DNA of 64,000 bases. Origin: Arctopsyche grandis (lineage: Eukaryota; Arthropoda; Insecta; Trichoptera; Hydropsychidae). Below, piece by piece: positions 1 to 9,800 of this stretch. The notes under the pieces are model-generated. The model ran no database searches. It was not told where the DNA came from and saw only the letters and a program-made list of their open reading frames with translations. Position 1 is the first letter of the stretch; each line of letters opens with the position of its first letter. Location of the stretch: assembly GCF_051622035.1 (NCBI RefSeq), contig NC_135360.1, positions 4,898,001 through 4,962,000 of the forward strand, read 5' to 3'. Both the position numbers and the translations under genes were made by a program.

Positions 1-184
1 CATTTGGACGATCAAATCAAGTGGCAATGTACCCGCAAGAATCTGTAGCAAGTCTGTAGACGCAGTGCGATAGGCCTGGGTAAGAGCGATCAAAGGAAAA
101 CGCCGACCACTATTTAGTGTACGACGGACTGTCTTTAATTCGACACGATGACCCCAAGAATTCGTTAGTATGATGGACTTTTCG

Positions 185-256
185 GCTGCCAGATGTTCCG
201 TCATAGAGATTTTAGTGACTTTGTGACGAGTACTTTGTGACCAGTAATCACCGAAC
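185..256. repeat. fragment of a fold-back element (one arm)
   Basis: Reads as one arm of the inverted-repeat family seen at 4430-6322 and 33137-33330: a CCAGATGTTCCG motif, ATTTTAGTGAC, then AATCACCGAA at the outer end. Only one arm is present. Recognised by comparison inside the window. Confidence 0.45.
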
Positions 257-420
257 CGAAATAGCACCGCATTGGGTGTTGGCATATTAAGTTATTAAAT
301 AATAAAAAAATTAAAAGAAATGTGTCGACGGTCATGAGTTCGATCACCACGCGATCGATTTTTTTTTCAAATACCTTTTAAATATATTAAATTTAATATT
401 TATACTAACCTTCGAAGGAC
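257..420 (-). mobile_element. Helitron-like repeat, copy 1 of subfamily B
   Basis: Shares GTTGGCATATTAAGTTATTA, a ..GTTCGATC..CACGCGATCG segment and a T-rich run with copies at 57105-57290 and 57468-57620. Those copies begin with ACTAGTGTT; this one lacks that end. Assignment to Helitrons rests on the CTAG ends of its relatives. Confidence 0.4.
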
Positions 421-774
421 GGAGCGTTGAGATCGAGCGATTGTCCCTAACCGGGGTCGAGTAAGACCCCAGTATTTAATAATCAAAATACAGCTTAATT
501 TTTCAATGAAGTTGACGTCAGATAGATATATCTACTTTTAAATAAGACTGCAGCTATTTATAATATTTCATTCTTGACTCTAGAGTGGAGTAAAATTGAA
601 AATCCCTTGTTAGTTGAATAGTTGGGTGAATATTTAACATTTCCTGAAATTGTCACAACAATGCTCCAATATTTAATAATCAAAATACAGCTTTTCTCAA
701 TACCAATGGGTGCAATATACATATATCTTATAAATCATTTTATAAATCAACATAAAAAAGTTTTAGTCCTATAG
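421..774. other. unassigned intergenic DNA with a short direct repeat
   Basis: No coding potential seen. TATTTAATAATCAAAATACA followed by GCTT occurs at about 472 and again at about 669, roughly 197 bp apart, which could be the duplicated flank or ends of a small insertion. Confidence 0.3.
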
Positions 775-980
775 CATGTTTTTGACTATTTTTGTATTAA
801 AAAATAACGACAAGTATCAACATGCAAACGCACATAGGTAAGGCCAACAGACGACTGCTTGACTCAATAGCCACGCGCCAAAAGCGACAAAAACAATAGC
901 TTACGAAAGTACAGCTGTCTCTTTCTCTCGAATTGATTCATCGATCAACAAGAATATGCAAACAAACAGTCAAAAACATG
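775..980. mobile_element. small inverted-repeat element (MITE)
   Basis: The left end CATGTTTTTGACTATTTTTG is matched by the right end read in reverse (CATGTTTTTGACTGTTTGT). About 206 bp, no coding capacity, target duplication not identified. Confidence 0.5.
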
Positions 981-1396
981 ACTTATCGCTGCCGCCTTTA
1001 AATCATACTTTGGGACGTCGAAATGTATAAATTTTTACGATGTACCCCTTTTCTAAATCATACAAAATTTATTAAAATAAATTTATCGTAGTTCATTCTA
1101 GAAATACAAGAAATATAGTGTGTATAGCTTTGAAAACCACATAGTTATTATGAAAAACGTAAAAATTGGGCCACTTGCATACACCACTTTGGTGAGGGAG
1201 GGTTAAATTAGCTGAACCCGGCATGCATTCTTTTTGGAAAGGGTTACAAAGCCCTCATACAAAATTTTATTAAAGATTCAAATTTTTACTGAAAAGATTA
1301 CCATTCAGGTGAGTATGGGCTTCATTTAATTTAATAATATACGTATTTGTTTTACCAATTCTGCGTAAATCGAATTATATTTACTAGTACTTTATA
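981..1396. other. AT-rich intergenic DNA
   Basis: No gene, recognisable repeat or structured element seen, apart from a short GCTGAACCCGGC motif near 1212 that resembles Helitron-like termini elsewhere in the window. Confidence 0.3.
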
Positions 1397-1498
1397 CCGG
1401 GCTGACACGATGCGAGTAGCTTGGACGTCCAAAACGCTTGGATCACCTGTTGCCACGCTGCAAGTAACGTCCAAGCTACTCGCATTGGGTCAACGTGG
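1397..1498. mobile_element. short MITE, Harbinger-like termini
   Basis: Arms of about 30 bp: GATGCGAGTAGCTTGGACGT on the left is answered by ACGTCCAAGCTACTCGCATT on the right. The outer end GGGCTGAC resembles the Harbinger-like elements at 5067 and 39684. A TA or longer duplication flanks it but is not decisive. Confidence 0.5.
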
Positions 1499-1918
1499 TA
1501 TTGTACCACATTTTTTATTCATTTAATTAGTTTATCGACGTTACATAGTTGGTGTACTGTATGTGGGGATAAATTGGATAATTTCATCCCTTAAATGAAT
1601 TTTCACAAAGTTGATACTTATTTCATTGGAGTTTTTAGGCCAAAATTAAAAATTTTACTCTAATTTTCGGGAAAAAATCAGCAGACTTTGATTATATATG
1701 ATAAGTATTATTGAATAATCATATTAAAATAAAATTGCTTTAGATTTCAAATTCTGTCTGTTTTTACGAGTCACATTTATTTTCATTGATAAATTGAATC
1801 TGTCGAAAAAATATGTACATACACACACTAGTGAAGAAAGAATAATATAATAAAATAATTAAGATCAGCCAGAATTGTAAATCTTTCCGTTAAATATTTT
1901 ATAACATAATAAAGACTC
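1499..1918. other. AT-rich intergenic DNA
   Basis: No gene or recognisable repeat seen. Confidence 0.3.
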
Positions 1919-2204
1919 AGTAAGTGCCCGAACAAAGTATACGCTGGAGTTCTCACAGAATGATAGACTCTCCACAGTAGACCTTTACGTGCCAAGACAA
2001 TAAATGAATCGGGGAAGTTGTGGTGTGCAACTTGTCCTTCATAAGGAGGTACACGCGGTAGATCAGATAATTCTGGAGTGAGCGGTGGATCCGTGTGGAC
2101 TTCTTGAATCGTTAAATGCTGTGAAGCGACTTTGGCCTTTCATGTGGATCCTAAGCCCAGCCCTACGCAACAATATCAAACATTAGCTATAGAAAAGTAC
2201 ATAT
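1919..2204 (+). repeat. interspersed repeat family H, copy 1
   Basis: Shares long blocks with 27290-27600: CGCTGGAGTTCTCACAGA, TGCAACTTGTCCTT, ATAAGGAGGTACAC and a final CATGTGGATCCT..CCC block. Reverse-orientation pieces lie at 20588-20672 and 21350-21400. The class is unknown; it has no obvious RNA polymerase III boxes. Confidence 0.5.
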
Positions 2205-2212
2205 GTACATAC

Positions 2213-2371
2213 CAGTGGCGTGCGCTGAAATTCTCTCTTTTTGTCGTACAGCCTTACTTAATGTGCACGAGCAGGATACAAGAGGAACAGGCTGTTCCTC
2301 TTGTATCCCGTTAGTGTACATTAAGTAAGGCTGTACGACAAAAAGAGAGAGAATTTCAGCGCACGCCACTG
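2213..2371. mobile_element. hAT-type MITE with long arms
   Basis: A 159-bp near-perfect fold-back: the ends are CAGTGGCGTGCGC and its reverse complement, and the two arms of about 75 bp match almost throughout around a short centre. It is flanked on both sides by GTACATAC (2205-2212 and 2372-2379), an 8-bp target duplication as expected for hAT transposons. Lies downstream of syntaxin-8. Confidence 0.85.
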
Positions 2372-2379
2372 GTACATAC

Positions 2380-2779
2380 ATATTTTAATAAAATAATGTT
2401 GTATTTATATTTTTAAAATAAAAAAAATGCTAAATTTAATATTAATAAAACATTTCTTACATAAAAATGAAAAAAATAAATAGGCATATAGAAAAAACAA
2501 TCTTTATTTAACTTTATGCCTGAAAATTACACAAAAATATACATTGCATATGTATCATAATTACAAATGTACATTGCAGACTAATATATTATAATTACTT
2601 TACTTATAGTTAATAATTGTTCCAAACACATCAAATGCGCAATTCAGTCATCCATCAAATCCAACGGAGACAATTTTCATCCTCTAAACACAGCAATATA
2701 CACAAATACTAGACTTATAACTAGGTATATGTATTGTATATTATGTCAATAATACTCCATCTGTAATATTATGAACCGT
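2380..2779 (-). other. 3' flank and probable 3' UTR of syntaxin-8
   Basis: AT-rich DNA between the MITE and the syntaxin-8 stop codon. On the minus strand an AATAAA lies at 2503-2508, about 270 nt past the stop, and could be the polyadenylation signal. No other feature seen. Confidence 0.4.
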
Positions 2780-2838
2780 TTATAGGAAAATGAGCACTAC
2801 GATAGCTATAAACAGTAATATAATGAAGATCCAATAAC
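2780..2838 (-). CDS. Syx8: Syx8 exon 7, membrane anchor and stop
   Basis: Starts after GTTTTAG; codes the hydrophobic anchor GYWIFIILLFIAIVVLIFL and stop TAA at 2780-2782. Confidence 0.9.
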
Positions 2839-4080
2839 CTAAAACAAACATAAAGTTAAACAAACGCATTACACGAACATAAGTGCATACATATGCTCTA
2901 TAAAAATACCACAAGTATTGTCCTTGTTTCCGATGCCTCTGATCTGAATGGTCTCGGCTTGCACACGACCATCAGTTCTTTCAATTTGCTCGCCCAAATC
3001 GTCGATGATATCTAAAAATATACAATATATGTTCATTTAAAACACAATTCCGAATTGGTTTGCTCGTTTCAAGTACATATAACGGACCATTGTGAAGTGA
3101 TACTTCGTTTCCGATATTTTCAGCAATGTTTTTCTGGCGGGATATTATCTTAGACAACTCTTCCAAGCCTCTGTCTTGATCTGAAATGAAAAATTAAACT
3201 CATTATTACTGCTAAAACATCGATGACAAAAACAAAACTGAAACACTATCAGCACCGTCGATCATTCGACTTCTTTGTTGTTTCAAATCCGATATGTTCG
3301 CCTTATTAGGATCCAGCAATTCTTCATCGTCGGAACCAGTGCCCCAATTGACTGATTTAACATCTCCAGCTGGCTTATCTATATAACATATTAGACAAAC
3401 ATATATTATATAAATCATCACAATCTATAAAGAAAATCAACGGAACAAAAGATAAGCACTTCTAGACGGGCCCGATGTATTTCCGAGGAGTTGTTGTCGA
3501 GCTTCATCTGGATGATAGTTATCGTGTTGTAAGTAAGAGCTCTGTACGCCGTTGTTGAACTGATTCCTCAGTTGCATATTCTTCGATTGTAATACTTCTA
3601 TTTGACGCGATCTTCTTTCAGATTCGGCATCGGTTCTGTAACGATAGATGGTGAATATTGTGATTTTGTATCTTTTGAATATTAAATATATGAGTTTTTA
3701 TATACATCAATTGCTCTTTGGTGATTTTTGTGTTCAACTCTAATAGCTCGTTGATTTTAGTTTGGAATTCTTTAAGTTTCAATCTGATGTCTGCTGACAG
3801 CTGTCCGTACAATATAGAAGAACGCGTTTCGTAGCTCCATGTGATCAGTTGGGCTTGTGTGTCTCTATACAGCCTTTCGCAAGCGTCGTGTTTTGTGATC
3901 CTATGATGCGAAAGAAAATTTTGAATATAAAACATTGAAAAATATGTTGTTTTCAGTGTGAATTCATACATGGCATAGTTAGAAAATGATTGGCTTATTT
4001 TAATTGAGTAAAATATGTGCTTAAAGTAAAGATTGAAGACGTATTTACCAAGGATCATCATCGAATTGTATGAGAGCCAT
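2780..4080 (-). CDS. Syx8: syntaxin-8 (Qc-SNARE), complete, seven exons
   Basis: Syntaxin-8 is a tail-anchored Qc-SNARE of the late endosome/lysosome fusion complex. Joining 4049-4080, 3706-3900, 3460-3635, 3256-3378, 3088-3180, 2910-3011 and 2780-2838 gives one open frame of 780 nt, 259 aa; every join keeps frame at GT/AG borders. The N-terminus MALIQFDDDPW and the following helical region, with CERLYRDT, resemble insect Syx8. The SNARE motif runs from about residue 176 (DQDRGLEELSKIISRQ) to 230, followed by a 17-residue hydrophobic anchor (242-259) that ends the protein, so almost nothing projects into the lumen. The human protein has 236 aa; the extra length is in the linker encoded by exons 3-4. 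At the SNARE zero layer, where human has Q179, this protein has H205 (NEVSLHNDIIDDL). Several donors are weak (GTGCTT, GTGCTG, GTCCGT). Identity is firm; exon 3-4 borders are the least certain. Confidence 0.92.
2910..3011 (-). CDS. Syx8: Syx8 exon 6, SNARE motif second half
   Basis: Starts after TTTTAG; codes IIDDLGEQIERTDGRVQ through NKDNTC. Donor GTATTT. Confidence 0.9.
3088..3180 (-). CDS. Syx8: Syx8 exon 5, SNARE motif first half
   Basis: Starts after TTTCAG; codes DQDRGLEELSKIISRQKN to SLHN. Contains the zero-layer codon CAC (His) at 3092-3094. Donor GTCCGT. Confidence 0.9.
3256..3378 (-). CDS. Syx8: Syx8 exon 4
   Basis: Starts after TATATAG; codes an acidic linker (SDDEELLDPNKANISDL) and KQQRSRMID at the front of the SNARE motif. 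Donor GTGCTG. Confidence 0.8.
3460..3635 (-). CDS. Syx8: Syx8 exon 3
   Basis: Starts after TTACAG; codes a charged region TDAESERRSRQIEVLQS and a Q/N-rich linker. The donor GTGCTT is weak, so its 3' border is less sure than the rest. Confidence 0.75.
3706..3900 (-). CDS. Syx8: Syx8 exon 2
   Basis: Starts after CATAG and completes W11. Codes the N-terminal helical region with CERLYRDTQAQL and KEFQTKINELLEL; ends two bases into a codon at donor GTATAT. Confidence 0.88.
4049..4080 (-). CDS. Syx8: Syx8 exon 1
   Basis: Codes MALIQFDDDP plus two bases of a tryptophan codon; donor GTAAAT. The start is the only ATG that leads into the conserved DDDPW segment. Confidence 0.88.
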
Positions 4081-4429
4081 TTTGACAGCTCCTTGACGCA
4101 ACTTTCAGCTGGCAGAAGTTGGTCGAAACAACATTTTGTATAACCACTAGCGTTGTAATGAAATGAAATTTACGAAAACAGTAAATATGTAAGCTAAAGA
4201 AAATATTACAGTTGTTGACCAATGTACACTATAATCCAGTTAGATTCAAAAAATTAAAATCAGAGCAGCCAACACTTGTTCCATTTCATTTAATAGTTAG
4301 GATCATTTAGATAGACAAGCGAGATACAAAGCGCTCACAGAGATAAGTAGTGTCTCCATTTTTTTAAATTGCTAAGAGGTGAGATTTCCAATTAATCAAT
4401 TTTGGCCGAAACCTTTAACCCGCCCTATA
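4081..4429. promoter_or_regulatory. upstream region of syntaxin-8
   Basis: Unique-looking sequence between the Syx8 start and the nested transposon block. It must hold at least the proximal Syx8 5' UTR and promoter, but no motif is clear enough to name. Confidence 0.35.
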
Positions 4430-4671
4430 GGATTATTGCACAAATTGCTTTCGCGCGCTTGACAACCGTTGCCTCAAAAGTCGCGAATACCGAATATCTG
4501 GCACTCGAGCAGTGGCGGCTCGTCTATTTGGGCTGCGGGGCTGCAGCCTCCTAGTATAGTACATATGCATGCTATTTTTGTTTTCTTTTGATCACCGGTA
4601 TGGTCAACGAGCTACTACAGCCTGATCAATCTCTGCAGCCCCCCACTATGTACCAGGGAAAGAAGCAACAC

Positions 4672-4928
4672 ATAACTGCCACCACTGTGAGGCAACTGAC
4701 AATGACGCGGAGCACACATTGCTTCACTGTCCTGCGTGGGACGCCCCGAGAGAGGCCCTCAAAGCTGCGATCGGGGAGGAAACGCTGTGGAGGGGGATGG
4801 TGATGGGTTCGATGCTCCGCGACAGTGGGAGCTGGTCGGCTTGGGAGGCCTTTGCTGCCTCTGTGATCGGGGAGAAGTTACAGTCCAAAAGGGAAAGGAG
4901 GCGCCAGGGGCCCGCTTCTGAGTCGTAG
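4672..4928 (+). pseudogene. C-terminal fragment of an R1-clade LINE reverse transcriptase ORF
   Basis: The frame codes a zinc-knuckle-like NCHHCEATDNDAEHTLLHC, then PAWDAPREAL and a basic end KRERRRQGPASES before TAG. A C-terminal Cys/His motif followed by such a short basic tail is typical of R1-clade non-LTR retrotransposon ORF2 proteins. The endonuclease and reverse transcriptase regions are missing (5' truncation). Confidence 0.7.
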
Positions 4929-5066
4929 GACTCGATAAGAGCACCGCGACCTGAGGTGGGTCTCTGCTGTCTCCTGTGTAATTGCGCAAGGCCACCTGCT
5001 GCCTGGTAATTCTTAAGTGCGGGTCCGACAGCAGCTGAAAGAGAGAGAGGGGTTTTTAGTGAGTAA

Positions 5067-5352
5067 GGGCGGTTTCAGACTAGCGTTTTATACGCGCGTA
5101 TAATCTCGTTTTTTGAAGTGAATGTAGGCGCGTATAGGCGCGTCGTTTTCCATACGCGCAACTCCTACGAGCGTAGACGCGCTTATAAGCTCGTATTATC
5201 CATGTTGATACTAAATCACCACTACCGGTTCGAACGAAAACGCCGGAATAAGCCCGTGTACGCGCGTCCGGTTTTTTGAAGCGCGAAAAGTAGCGCGCGT
5301 ATGTCGAAACGACGGTATACGCGCAGAAAAATACGCTAGTCTGAAACCGCCC
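5067..5352. mobile_element. PIF/Harbinger-type MITE
   Basis: The ends are GGGCGGTTTCAGACTAGCGT and its reverse complement. TAA flanks both sides (5064-5066 and 5353-5355), as expected for Harbinger. It splits the 3' UTR of the R1-clade fragment: removing it joins GTGAGTAA to GAATCTCACACAGG. The interior is rich in CGCGCGTA motifs. Confidence 0.8.
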
Positions 5353-5456
5353 TAAGAATCTCACACAGGAATTCGGGCCGGGGGGCCTGTAGGAATCTCG
5401 TCACCATCATCAAGACATTTACTGCGACGCAGAATACATTTCCCACGCTTAACCAT

Positions 5457-6071
5457 TGACGTCACCCCAGTCGAAGAACTAAATCGAGCGGAACGGTGCC
5501 AAACATTCTAGCAAGTTCCACCCCCTACAAGTCGAGCGGAACAACACCGGTCGAAGAACACCTGCAGCCATTAAATTAAATCGAGTGGAACGTCGCCAAA
5601 CGTTCGAGAAACGTCCACCCTAATCGACAAAAACACACTCCTCGCACACGCATAAACACCATCTGCGACGAGTCACGTGATGCCCAAAAACAATATAAAA
5701 GGAGGTCCACCCCAAACAACTTCAGTCGACCCACAGCAACAAGCGCCGACACACAGCAGCGGACCAGCCGAACGAGCCAGCAACACACTGCCGCATCCAG
5801 AGACCTTCTGAACATAGCCGAATGCCGAGCCAGCAACACACTGCCATATCCAGAGACATCTGAACATAGCCGGATCCAGAGCAACGACACATTGCAGATC
5901 CAGCGGCCCGCACGACACCAAGTCAACAGCCAATAGCCGTCTCGAGAACACTACGATTCCAGCCGTTTCAACAACATATTTATACACTTGTATATTCAAA
6001 CAATAAAGTACCTTATTCAAACAAACAGCAGTATTAACTACTAAAACACAGACGAACTCGTATATAATACA
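5457..6071 (+). repeat. possible LTR-like segment
   Basis: Contains a TATA-like CAATATAAAAGG near 5690, AATAAA near 6002, and ends ..AATACA directly followed by TGGCGGACTGGTGG, which could be a primer-binding site starting TGG. The left end is not defined and there is no partner LTR. It may instead belong to the transcript that was retro-inserted. Weak call. Confidence 0.3.
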
Positions 6072-6322
6072 TGGCGGACTGGTGGTGAAGAACACCTTCA
6101 CAACTAGATCAGTCCCCATAGGCCTATGAAAGGTTTTCCCCTCTCACGGAAAAAAAAAAGCCCCCCCACTATGAATTCTCACAAGCCGCTACTGAACTCG
6201 AGTACTTCTTAGTACAAAATTTCTATATAGCTTTCAATTGATGTAGTTTTAGGTGCCAGGTGTTCCGCGATCGAGATTTTAGTGACGTGCGCGAGATCGC
6301 ATCTTGCGGAATAATCACCGAA

Positions 6323-6759
6323 ATAAAAGATGCTGGCGAAAAGCGGCAAGCAAACGGCGACAAATCAACATCTGTCGACCGGTCTGTGGTGCCACAAGCA
6401 GGCTAGTGTGCGACCAACTCTGGTCGCGATTGCACGCGAAGCGACGCCGGTCCGAAATAGTAGAATTGCACCATTGCAGTCGTAGTAAAAAGCGCACTCT
6501 GAAAACGAAGAGTTCGGAGGAGAAGCGACGTCGCTCATCCGCTGACGTCGCTCCGAGCCTCGGCCTCGGCGGACGAACACCGCGACCGAGTCAAGGCCGC
6601 CGCGAGCCGCACTTTGTGATGGTTCTGAGGCCTGGACTCAGGACCATCCCTGCTGACGCGCAGCCGCTCTCCAGGAACGCCCGCCCGCGCCCCCACCTCT
6701 CCGCCCCCTCGCCCCCCTCGCCCCTCTCCCCCTCGCCAGCCTCGCCCTCCTCCCCCGCC
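6323..6759 (+). promoter_or_regulatory. GC- and CpG-rich 5' region of Hsf
   Basis: Base composition changes from AT-rich to GC-rich, with many CG dinucleotides, ending in a C-rich tract just before the Hsf ATG. It most likely contains the Hsf promoter and 5' UTR. The reading frame of the Hsf ATG stays open upstream to at least 6304, so the start rests on family comparison and on the good context CCCGCCATGC. Confidence 0.55.
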
Positions 6760-6864
6760 ATGCGCTCCAACGCCGAGCCGGCCGAGGGGGTGCCCGCCTT
6801 CCTCGCCAAGCTGTGGAAGCTCGTCGACGAGACCTGCACCAACAACCTCATCTGCTGGGGAACG
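6760..6864 (+). CDS. Hsf: Hsf exon 1
   Basis: Codes residues 1-35, MRSNAEPAEGVPAFLAKLWK to NLICWGT; donor GTAACA, phase 0. Very GC-rich compared with the introns. Confidence 0.95.
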
Positions 6865-9800
6865 GTAACACCCCACCCCCCCCACACACCCACACACATC
6901 TGACGCAACTCGTTTGACAGATGGTGGCTGCCACACCTGTCAACCGAGTTCCGCAGATGCACAATGCTCGCCCCTCGACGTCTCCGACTCCTCGATCGGG
7001 AGCCGATGAGTCGCTTTGCACTCGCCGCGTCGCTTTCGTATGTTTACGGATGTGCATGTATTTCGAGGTTATGTTCCGTGTGTTAGCCCAGTCGCAGAAT
7101 CAGGTTGGCCAACTTGCTTGGATCGAGGCGTGAAGTTTTTTTTTTTTTTCTACTATTGATTGTGATGATGACTATATTTACTTATCAGTTGAGATTAGTT
7201 GGAGACCTTTTTCAAACGAAGATGTGGAGTCATTAAAAAAAAAAAGACAACTCGGACCATCATATTTTCCATCCACTTAATATAGATATCCTCATATTTC
7301 TCTTCACGATTGCTAAATATTGAGCATATATTCGACTCGTAGAACATCCAAGGCCTGACGGACTACTCACCTCCAATCTTTCCAGTCCTGGGCCGAGCTT
7401 ATCCAGCAGACTCTGATCTGATCGTTCCACCGTGTAGTTAGGGTTGCCATCTCAAACCCAAGTCTCACCCAGAGATTATGATAAAAAAGTTATTTATTCA
7501 TATAAATATTGTTGGAGGATTCAAGTAAAAGGCCAAAGTCGTGTCACAGCATCTATTGGTGATTAAGGAGATACACACGCTGGCAGTGCTCAGTCCAGAA
7601 TGTCTTAATATCGCCTTATAAGGGGCAGGTTGCTCAAAGCATCTTCAACGTCCGGTTTGCTTACCTATTGTTATGATCACGTACTAGATGTCCCACGCTA
7701 CCGGTGTGGGTTCTAAGAACTCCACGGGAATGCGACCGAGTACTGCTATCGCCGCTGAGTGCATTCGGAGGAAATAATCCTCGAACCCAATTATAACAGT
7801 CGCACAGTGTCAGAGATGCGCCTCGGCTTAATCCGATTGCATTTAACTGGCGGCTCTTTTTAGTATACGTGACAATATTATTAGTAAGAAAGTTACATTT
7901 TGAAATTATATAAAATAACTAATGGTGCTACCCAGCTTCTCTCAGTTCCACGTTTTAACACAGATATCTATAGTATATATAATATATAATTTCAAAAAAG
8001 ACTGTATATATGTATGTTTGTTTGAGTTGTAGATTCCTTGACGTTCATTGTAATAAAAAAAACAAATGAATATTCAAATAAATTGAATAAAATGTTTACT
8101 ATTAAATTGGCCATGTTTAAGCGGTTTATATTACAAATACTACCGAATGAAGCCGGGTAAAAAGCTAGTATGTAATAAAAGTAACTTAAATTGGAAATAG
8201 AGTCTAGTCTTCATTTGATTTTTTATTAAATTCATTTGAATCAAAAAAAATATATATTATTTAACAACCGACCAATCACAAGCGTCCTTGACCAATCCAA
8301 CCAATTAGAAACGACTTTGACAACAGAGCCAATCAGAAACAAATTACAGATCGGGCTGTTTCAGTTTTATATTATAAGATATATAAAATAATGTTGGATG
8401 AAAACAATTTTATCTAATTTTTATCAGCTGGCAAATCGAGCCATTTGATGGATGGAATGATGTTTTTTAAGAAAGCAAATATCATCATACAATTTTTTTT
8501 AGCATCTAATTCGACATTTACCAATTTTATATATATTTTACTGAAAAATATTTGAATGGGGTATTTTCAAAAATATAAAATTTTACCAAGTAATCAATAA
8601 TCTTTATGTATGAATACCTGCTTAGCTTCAGTAACTAATTTTTTACTCAAATTATAATACGTTTGCATACAAGTTGTGAGTTTTTAATATACAATTTAAT
8701 TTATTTTATAAATTTGAGGGGGGATTTACTACACTCCGGGAAAAATAATTAATCCCACTTAATCCCGCAGCCTGGATACGAATAGCTTATACCTGGAGAT
8801 TCTTGGTCAATACTAGAGGCCGGAATCTGAAGGGGCTGTTTATTGTTCAAAGATTGTAAATGCATTGTTAAAGGTTTACCGAACCTTTTTTACAAAGCAT
8901 TTACAACAATTGAACAATAGGCGGCACGTTTCCGGCCCCTTCAGATTCCGACCTCTAGTCAATACCGTAGGGGATCTTTCTCACTATCAGCTTTTCTAGA
9001 CTCGTTACTCCTCCTGACGTGTCCAAAATATGAAAGAGCTCTCTTATATGGCACACTGTACAGTATTTCTGATATTTTATCTGGAGGATGGAGACATTCA
9101 TTTGCTTCACACTTCATGGAATGTGGAGCTTTCGCCTCTACAACACATTTTAAAGGCATCCAGAGTGTTTCTCTTCAACCTTAGAGTCTCCACTTCATAT
9201 ACATAGTGCAATTGAGAATATCCCCAAACGGATCTTCATTCTATTTGTAAAATAAGACTCGTAAGGAGTCTTATTTTTCCTATCTGTTTATACAAAACCA
9301 AGACGTGAACAATGAAGGCAGCAGATAGAAGAAGAATCGAAATCCTTATTCAAATCCTTCATAATTTGAGACCCAATGAACAAATTCCTTGGCCAAAGTT
9401 ACAAATCGGTCCACGAAAAGAAGCTTTGTCTTATTTTTGTTTATCTCCGAGTCCTAAATGACTGCCCTCCACTTCTATTCAATGCAGGAGTACAACCATT
9501 TCGTCTTCATCTGACTGTCAGAGTTGTATCGTCTGCTAACTTTATCGTTAGAGATCTTTCTGTTTAATAAAAGTATAGAATAAGTAACAGAATTTATTTC
9601 AAACTTTACTCGTTGACGTACACAATACTTGCATCAATGAAAATAATAATTAATTCGAACCACGATTATGTTTGAAGATTTTTTCAATGCTATGTAAAGA
9701 ACTGATAATGCTGAGAACCGCGTTTTATCATACAAAGAGCTGCCGGATTCCGAGCACTGCTTTAAATCATTGTATCGCTATCAGTTATTAATACATAACA

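Larger units (their letters stand above)
4651..6159 (+). mobile_element. LINE-mediated retro-insertion with poly(A) and target duplication
   Basis: GCCCCCCACTATG at 4638-4650 recurs (with one extra C) at 6160-6173. The inserted 1.5 kb ends in an A-run directly before the second copy. This is the mark of target-primed reverse transcription inside the hAT element. The insert begins with the 3' end of an R1-clade LINE ORF. Confidence 0.65.
4510..6194. mobile_element. hAT-like non-autonomous element
   Basis: The left end CAGTGGCGGCTCGT and the reversed right end CAGTAGCGGCTTGT are terminal inverted repeats. Flanks are CACTCGAG (4502-4509) and AACTCGAG (6195-6202), an 8-bp target duplication with one mismatch. 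It sits inside the fold-back element and has itself received a retro-insertion (4651-6159). Confidence 0.75.
4430..6322. mobile_element. fold-back element, split by a later insertion
   Basis: The outermost shell of a nest. The left arm (about 4430-4509) begins GATTATTGCACAA and ends ATCTGGCACTCGAG. The right arm (about 6195-6322) read in reverse begins TTCGGTGATTATTCCGC and ends CACCTGGCAC. The uninterrupted relative at 33137-33330 has the same two arms. The arms are diverged, so this is an old copy. Confidence 0.55.

Noticed and set aside
6304..6759. Upstream extension of the Hsf frame to 6304
   Set aside because: The frame is open, but the sequence is unlike any HSF N-terminus and includes transposon-derived DNA; ATG 6760 fits the family.
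6535..6962. Glycine-rich minus-strand frames over Hsf exon 1
   Set aside because: GC-rich promoter and exon antisense; low-complexity composition without a domain.
7440..7870. Solo LTR in Hsf intron 1
   Set aside because: Some LTR-like words (AATAAA in reverse, TGGCGG) but no defined TG..CA ends, no target duplication and no second copy.
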